The notes under the pieces were generated by a model. The model ran no database searches. It was not told where the DNA came from and worked only from the letters and a program-made list of their open reading frames with translations. A program made the position numbers and the translations under genes. This document shows, in pieces, positions 60,420 to 64,000 of a stretch of 64,000 nt of DNA (its first letter is position 1; each line of letters opens with the position of its first letter). The DNA lies in assembly GCA_019054805.1 (NCBI GenBank), contig JAHQIY010000007.1, forward strand, positions 4,841,501 through 4,905,500. The letters are read 5' to 3'. The DNA comes from Brachionus manjavacas (taxonomy: Eukaryota > Rotifera > Eurotatoria > Ploima > Brachionidae).

Positions 60420-60635
60420 TTGAAAAATTAAATTATAAAAAAAGTTTAATCATATTTTATCACATATTTTTGATATTTTTTAAAAAAAAATTCGAATAAT
60501 TTCTTACAACGGGTTTTAAAACTATTTTTGTGGACAAATTTTCACTAAGAAACTTTTTAACTGGAATTTGAATTTCTTTTGGAAGTTTTAATTTCCGAAT
60601 TGTTGATTCTGGAATATTCCAAGTGTCTAAATCAA
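60420..60635 (-). pseudogene. Zinc-finger gene 3' fragment in truncated third unit
   Basis: It matches the last ~60 codons of the 53659-54825 gene (the region encoding NIPESTIRKLKLPKEIQIPV and the end). It is cut at 60635 and has an expanded A run (9 versus 7) that shifts the frame. It has no promoter or fingers. Confidence 0.8.
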
Positions 60636-60838
60636 TCTAAAAATTGTTGTGCAAAATGTATCAGCTGGTACAAACTTTGTACCACCCAAATTAAGACTCT
60701 GCAAAAACTCTGCAAGTCTGCAAAGAACTAAAAGTATTAGAAAATCATAAAAATTGAATTGCATAGTTATTGCAGAGACTAAATTTGGTTGGTGCACAGT
60801 TTGTACTAGCTGATACATTTTGCAGAACTATTTTTAGA
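60636..60838. mobile_element. MITE with ~55-bp terminal inverted repeats at array end
   Basis: The 5' end TCTAAAAATTGTTGTGCAAA… and the reverse complement of the 3' end TCTAAAAATAGTTCTGCAAA… match for about 55 bp through ATGTATCAGCTGGTACAAAC. The interior is about 95 bp and non-coding. It abuts the truncated third tandem unit on its left. Confidence 0.75.
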
Positions 60839-61530
60839 CTTTTAATAAAAAAGTTATTTCATTTTAAGATTATTGTTTTTGTTTTTTGCTTCAAAATTCA
60901 CAGTGCCATTGCACTGATAATGATGAAACGTATGCTCGCATTCTCCTTTATCTTTGATTCCCTTCAAATCCTATTTTATTATCCTATCTTTAATCTCATT
61001 CAATCTTCTCATTATTAAATAAGATACGTGTACATGTATAAATAACTAATCCAAAACTTTACGAAATGTAAAGATGTGAGCAATTTTTATAATTATTTTT
61101 TGTTAAAACTTCGATTATCTAGAAATTTTCTTTATTTTTTTTTTTGATACGATGTTTTTTTTTATTTAAAATCTTTTGTTTAAAGAACTCATACTTAAAA
61201 AAATGACTATTGAAATAAAAATATAAAGATAAATCTTTGATTATATTCAATATGGAATTTTCAAAACTCTTAATTAAAGCATATGAATTCTTTTGTACTT
61301 AAATGAAGCATGAAATTTTCTTGTTTTTTATCTATGTGTAGCAAAATTAAACATATTATCTTTAAAAAAATATTTTTTAAACAATAATAGAACATTTGAA
61401 GAGTGTGAGTTGAAAATTATTTTTAATGCAAATTTGCTTTTATACAACCTATTCTTTTGTATTCTGATTAAGAATTTTTTAAAATCTAATGCTTTTAACA
61501 TGAGCCTATTAAAATTTAAATTGTTTATTT
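60839..61530. other. Spacer, nothing recognised
   Basis: AT-rich DNA between the MITE and the MULE element, with no supported coding region. Confidence 0.4.
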
Positions 61531-63765
61531 GGCTCTATTTCTTTTTATAGAAATTTTTTCTATAGAAATAAGACAAAAAATGTGTCGAAATAATTAATAG
61601 AAAATCTTTCTATAGAAAAAAAAAATAGAAAAATTGATAGAAAATTACATTGAAATAATTACATAGAAAATAATGCATAGAAATTTAACCAACGAAAAAA
61701 AACTTAAGACTTAATTTTGCGAGATTAATTAACTAGAAATTTTCTTTTTCCATACTATTACACAATTTACACAATTTGAAAAATAATGAATGAATTTGAT
61801 TCTCCGATTCAGCTTAGAAATCGAGCCGTACCCAGATTACTTCGGCAAACAAATTCTAATAAAGACAATGTAGAAGGCAATGTTTCGTTGACTAATCATA
61901 CGTTTCAAAGCACTAATTCATTAGTTAATTCCTCATCTTCTTTTAATTCAAAAGTTAGTTTAGTTGATTACTCTGAAAATTCTGACGATAGTGATACATT
62001 TAAACATATTGAACAAGACGGTAGTGTGAGCGATGAGAATATTGACGACTATGAACATCTTGCTGATGTTTTTGTTGATGATTCGACTAAAAATCATGAT
62101 TTTGAAGTCTATCATGAAACTGATATTGAAAATCATAATGATTTCGATGAGTTAGTTGCTTTGATTGAAAATGTGAGTACACAAGAAAATGTCGATGAGG
62201 ATGAGCTTATTACTACTAAAACTAAACAAAACAAACCGAAACTCGTATATCAGGACTATGAATTTATTTTCGAAAAATCTTATCCAAAAAAAAATAAAAA
62301 CTATTGGCGATGTATTGTACCAAAGTGTAAAGGTCGAATGCATACGTGCTTAAATAACAAAGATATACATTTCTATAATGACAATCATTTTCATGAACCG
62401 CAGCCTGATCGAGTGGCAAGTAAATTGGTAATGACAAATATGAAAGATCGTGCATGTGTCACATCAGAAAAGCCTCGAACTATTATAAATGAATGTCTTA
62501 CTCAACTACCAGTTCATGCTGCGCCTTATTTGTCATCTAACAAAAATTTGACTCAATTGATAAACCGGACTCGTCGAGCTATCAATGACTTTGGTACTGA
62601 CGGGAAAGATAGGCAACAAATTACGATTAAAGACAAGTATAAATATACCATTTCAAATAAAAATTTCTTAATTTTTGACAGTGGCGAAACAGATGAAAAT
62701 CGAATAATTATACTGGGTACTAGTGATAATTTGGATTTATTAAGCAAAGAGGATGCTTGGTACGTTGATGGTACGTTTAATATTAGTCCAGATACATTTA
62801 CACAAGTATTTACAGTAAACGTTATCATCAACAATAAGAATTTACCATTAGTATATGCTTTATTGCCTAACAAACAAAAAGTCTCTTATTCGAGAGTGTT
62901 TGAATATTTGGTTTCTAATGTATCTAACAAACCAAAATATATAATGTCCGATTTTGAAAAGGGTATCACTAGTTGTGTTAAAGAAATCTTTAAAGGTACA
63001 AATGTAGGTGGCTGTTATTTTCATTTGGCTTCCAACTTGTGGAAGAAAGTTGTGAACAATGGCTCTAGGAAAGTGTTTCGCAAAGATGAAGTCTTTAGAA
63101 AATTTTTTAATTATTTAAAAGTGATCCCATTCATACCAATAAGAGATATCATTTTTGTTTTCAATCAACTAAGAAAAGCAGCTCCAAATGATATAATTTT
63201 TTTGTATGATTATTTTGAAAATAATTACATAGGCTGTCTTGTAAATGAAAGTTCAAGAACGCGTGCAGTTCCATTGTTTCCAATAGCAACCTGGAACGTT
63301 CATGAACGAGTTATCAAAGACTTGCCAAGATCTAATAACAGTCTTGAAGCTTGGCATAGGTCTTTGGCCCAAGATCTTTCAAGTCATCCTAATGTCAACA
63401 AATGTATCAAGCATTTTTTAAGAGAACAACATGCAACAGAAATCGCTATTGAGCAATTAAAGTCTGGCTATGTATTTGAACGATTGAAATGTGAAATTAA
63501 AAGAGACGAGGCCATTAAAATGTTGTATAAGTCATACGAAAGAAAAAATTATCTAATAGTATTAGATAATTTAGTAGCAATTCTTAAATCATAATGATTT
63601 AATTTGATAATTGACATATGATAATTTTTCTCTATTTTTTTTCGATAATTTTTTCTATGCATAAATTCGATAATTAATTTCAATAAAAAGAATTTCTATA
63701 ATTGGCTATTTATTTTTCTATCTAATTATTCGATAAAAAAAAATTCTATGAAAAGAACCAATCCC
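61531..63765 (+). mobile_element. Candidate autonomous MULE-type DNA transposon
   Basis: The transposase frame is flanked by mirrored sequence. The left side (61531-61700) is a cluster of ATAGAAA units and the right side (63630-63760) carries the complementary TTTCTAT/TTCGATA units. The outermost parts GGCTCTATTTCTTTTTATAG and, reverse-complemented on the right, GGTTCTTTTCATAG are similar. A GTTTATTT octamer lies just outside each side (61523-61530, 63766-63773) and could be a target duplication, but the right edge is then 6 bp longer than the left, so the exact ends are uncertain. Confidence 0.5.
61786..63594 (+). CDS. MULE-family transposase with FLYWCH-type zinc finger, 602 aa
   Basis: An uninterrupted frame starting MNEFDSPIQLRNRAVPRLLR. 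The N-terminal ~140 residues are acidic. Next is a FLYWCH-type finger (YEFIFEKSYPKKNKNYWRC…CKGRMHT…HFHEP), expected to bind the element's ends. The MULE catalytic core follows: WYVDGTFNISP (D328), YIMSDFEKG (D389), the conserved C-x2-H block GGCYFHLASNLWKK, and NNSLEAWHRSL (E521). That order D…D…C-x-x-H…E is the Mutator-like RNase H transposase signature. The C-terminal SWIM finger of many plant MULEs is absent. The intact frame and residues suggest recent or current activity. Confidence 0.92.
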   Translation: MNEFDSPIQLRNRAVPRLLRQTNSNKDNVEGNVSLTNHTFQSTNSLVNSSSSFNSKVSLVDYSENSDDSDTFKHIEQDGSVSDENIDDYEHLADVFVDDSTKNHDFEVYHETDIENHNDFDELVALIENVSTQENVDEDELITTKTKQNKPKLVYQDYEFIFEKSYPKKNKNYWRCIVPKCKGRMHTCLNNKDIHFYNDNHFHEPQPDRVASKLVMTNMKDRACVTSEKPRTIINECLTQLPVHAAPYLSSNKNLTQLINRTRRAINDFGTDGKDRQQITIKDKYKYTISNKNFLIFDSGETDENRIIILGTSDNLDLLSKEDAWYVDGTFNISPDTFTQVFTVNVIINNKNLPLVYALLPNKQKVSYSRVFEYLVSNVSNKPKYIMSDFEKGITSCVKEIFKGTNVGGCYFHLASNLWKKVVNNGSRKVFRKDEVFRKFFNYLKVIPFIPIRDIIFVFNQLRKAAPNDIIFLYDYFENNYIGCLVNESSRTRAVPLFPIATWNVHERVIKDLPRSNNSLEAWHRSLAQDLSSHPNVNKCIKHFLREQHATEIAIEQLKSGYVFERLKCEIKRDEAIKMLYKSYERKNYLIVLDNLVAILKS

Positions 63766-63773
63766 GTTTATTT

Positions 63774-64000
63774 AGAAGTTAAATGAAAGTGCTCTATTGT
63801 GCTCAATAATACTATAAGAAAAATCAAAACTTATCTAAAAAAAATAAGCTAAGATAAAAACAAACAAACCTTGGCTTTTTTTAAAACAAAATAAAAATTT
63901 ATTTAGATAGTTTAAATCAAATGTTTAGTTTTCTAGAAAATTCAGGCTACTCATTTAGCAAAAAAATCGAATAATTAATTAAAATTAAAAAATTAAAATT
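63774..64000. other. Right edge, nothing recognised
   Basis: AT-rich DNA with no supported feature. Confidence 0.4.

Larger units (their letters stand above)
53125..60635. repeat. Tandem array of 2.2 copies of a 3.39-kb unit
   Basis: Unit 1 is 53125-56519, unit 2 is 56520-59910, and unit 3 is truncated at 59911-60635. Each begins GCAATACATGATAAA and the units differ almost only by homopolymer length and rare substitutions. Each full unit holds one zinc-finger gene on the minus strand. The array ends exactly where an inverted-repeat element begins (60636). Confidence 0.9.

Noticed and set aside
62152-62873. Minus-strand open frames inside the MULE transposase
   Set aside because: They are antisense shadows of the intact transposase frame.

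Overview
The window looks like nuclear DNA of a very AT-rich (roughly three quarters A+T, by eye) invertebrate animal. The genes are animal families (ADAMTS protease, SLC13 transporter, USP25/28-type deubiquitinase, COMM-domain protein, FN3-repeat giant). They are split by many short introns of about 50-65 bp with GT..AG ends, and one tRNA is a eukaryotic initiator tRNA-Met. Small AT-rich introns and dense relics of non-LTR retrotransposons and MITEs would suit a monogonont rotifer or a similar small invertebrate, but the sequence alone does not fix the species.

Layout. 0.6-2.35 kb (-): N-terminal and catalytic part of a USP25/28-like deubiquitinase, cut or ending near the left edge. 3.19-3.26 kb (-): initiator tRNA. 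3.56-9.59 kb (+): a complete 12-exon ADAMTS-like metalloprotease (844 aa when spliced), whose 2.7 kb intron carries a hAT-type MITE. 9.83-10.57 kb (+): small PPxY-containing four-helix membrane protein. 11.2-13.6 kb (-): dead LINE copies. 16.17-19.75 kb (+): a complete 8-exon SLC13-type transporter (582 aa). 20.4-21.15 kb: RT relic. 21.4-22.0 kb (+): second four-helix membrane protein. 22.9-23.3 kb (-): COMM-domain-like exon with unexplained coding-looking pieces on the other strand. 24.4-25.5 kb (-): thioredoxin-fold protein (343 aa). 27.4-43.8 kb (-): one very large multi-exon gene with at least seven cupredoxin-like repeats, a chitobiase/hexosaminidase C-terminal-like module and a long run of fibronectin type III domains. 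43.8-44.25 kb (+): possible small divergent gene. 45.06-45.55 kb: foldback element. 48.1-60.6 kb: a C2H2 zinc-finger family with one dispersed chimeric copy and a 3.39 kb tandem array of 2.2 units. 61.5-63.77 kb (+): an intact MULE transposase inside a candidate element.

The genes do not form a pathway. This is ordinary animal gene order with heavy transposon traffic. The most unusual items are the cupredoxin/FN3 giant, the recently duplicated zinc-finger array with a gene-conversion-like third copy, the 490 bp foldback, and a set of small inverted-repeat elements, including one that sits exactly on the end of the tandem array. I see no clearly new molecular system. Exon coordinates were derived by hand from splice motifs and reading phase, and no homology search was run.
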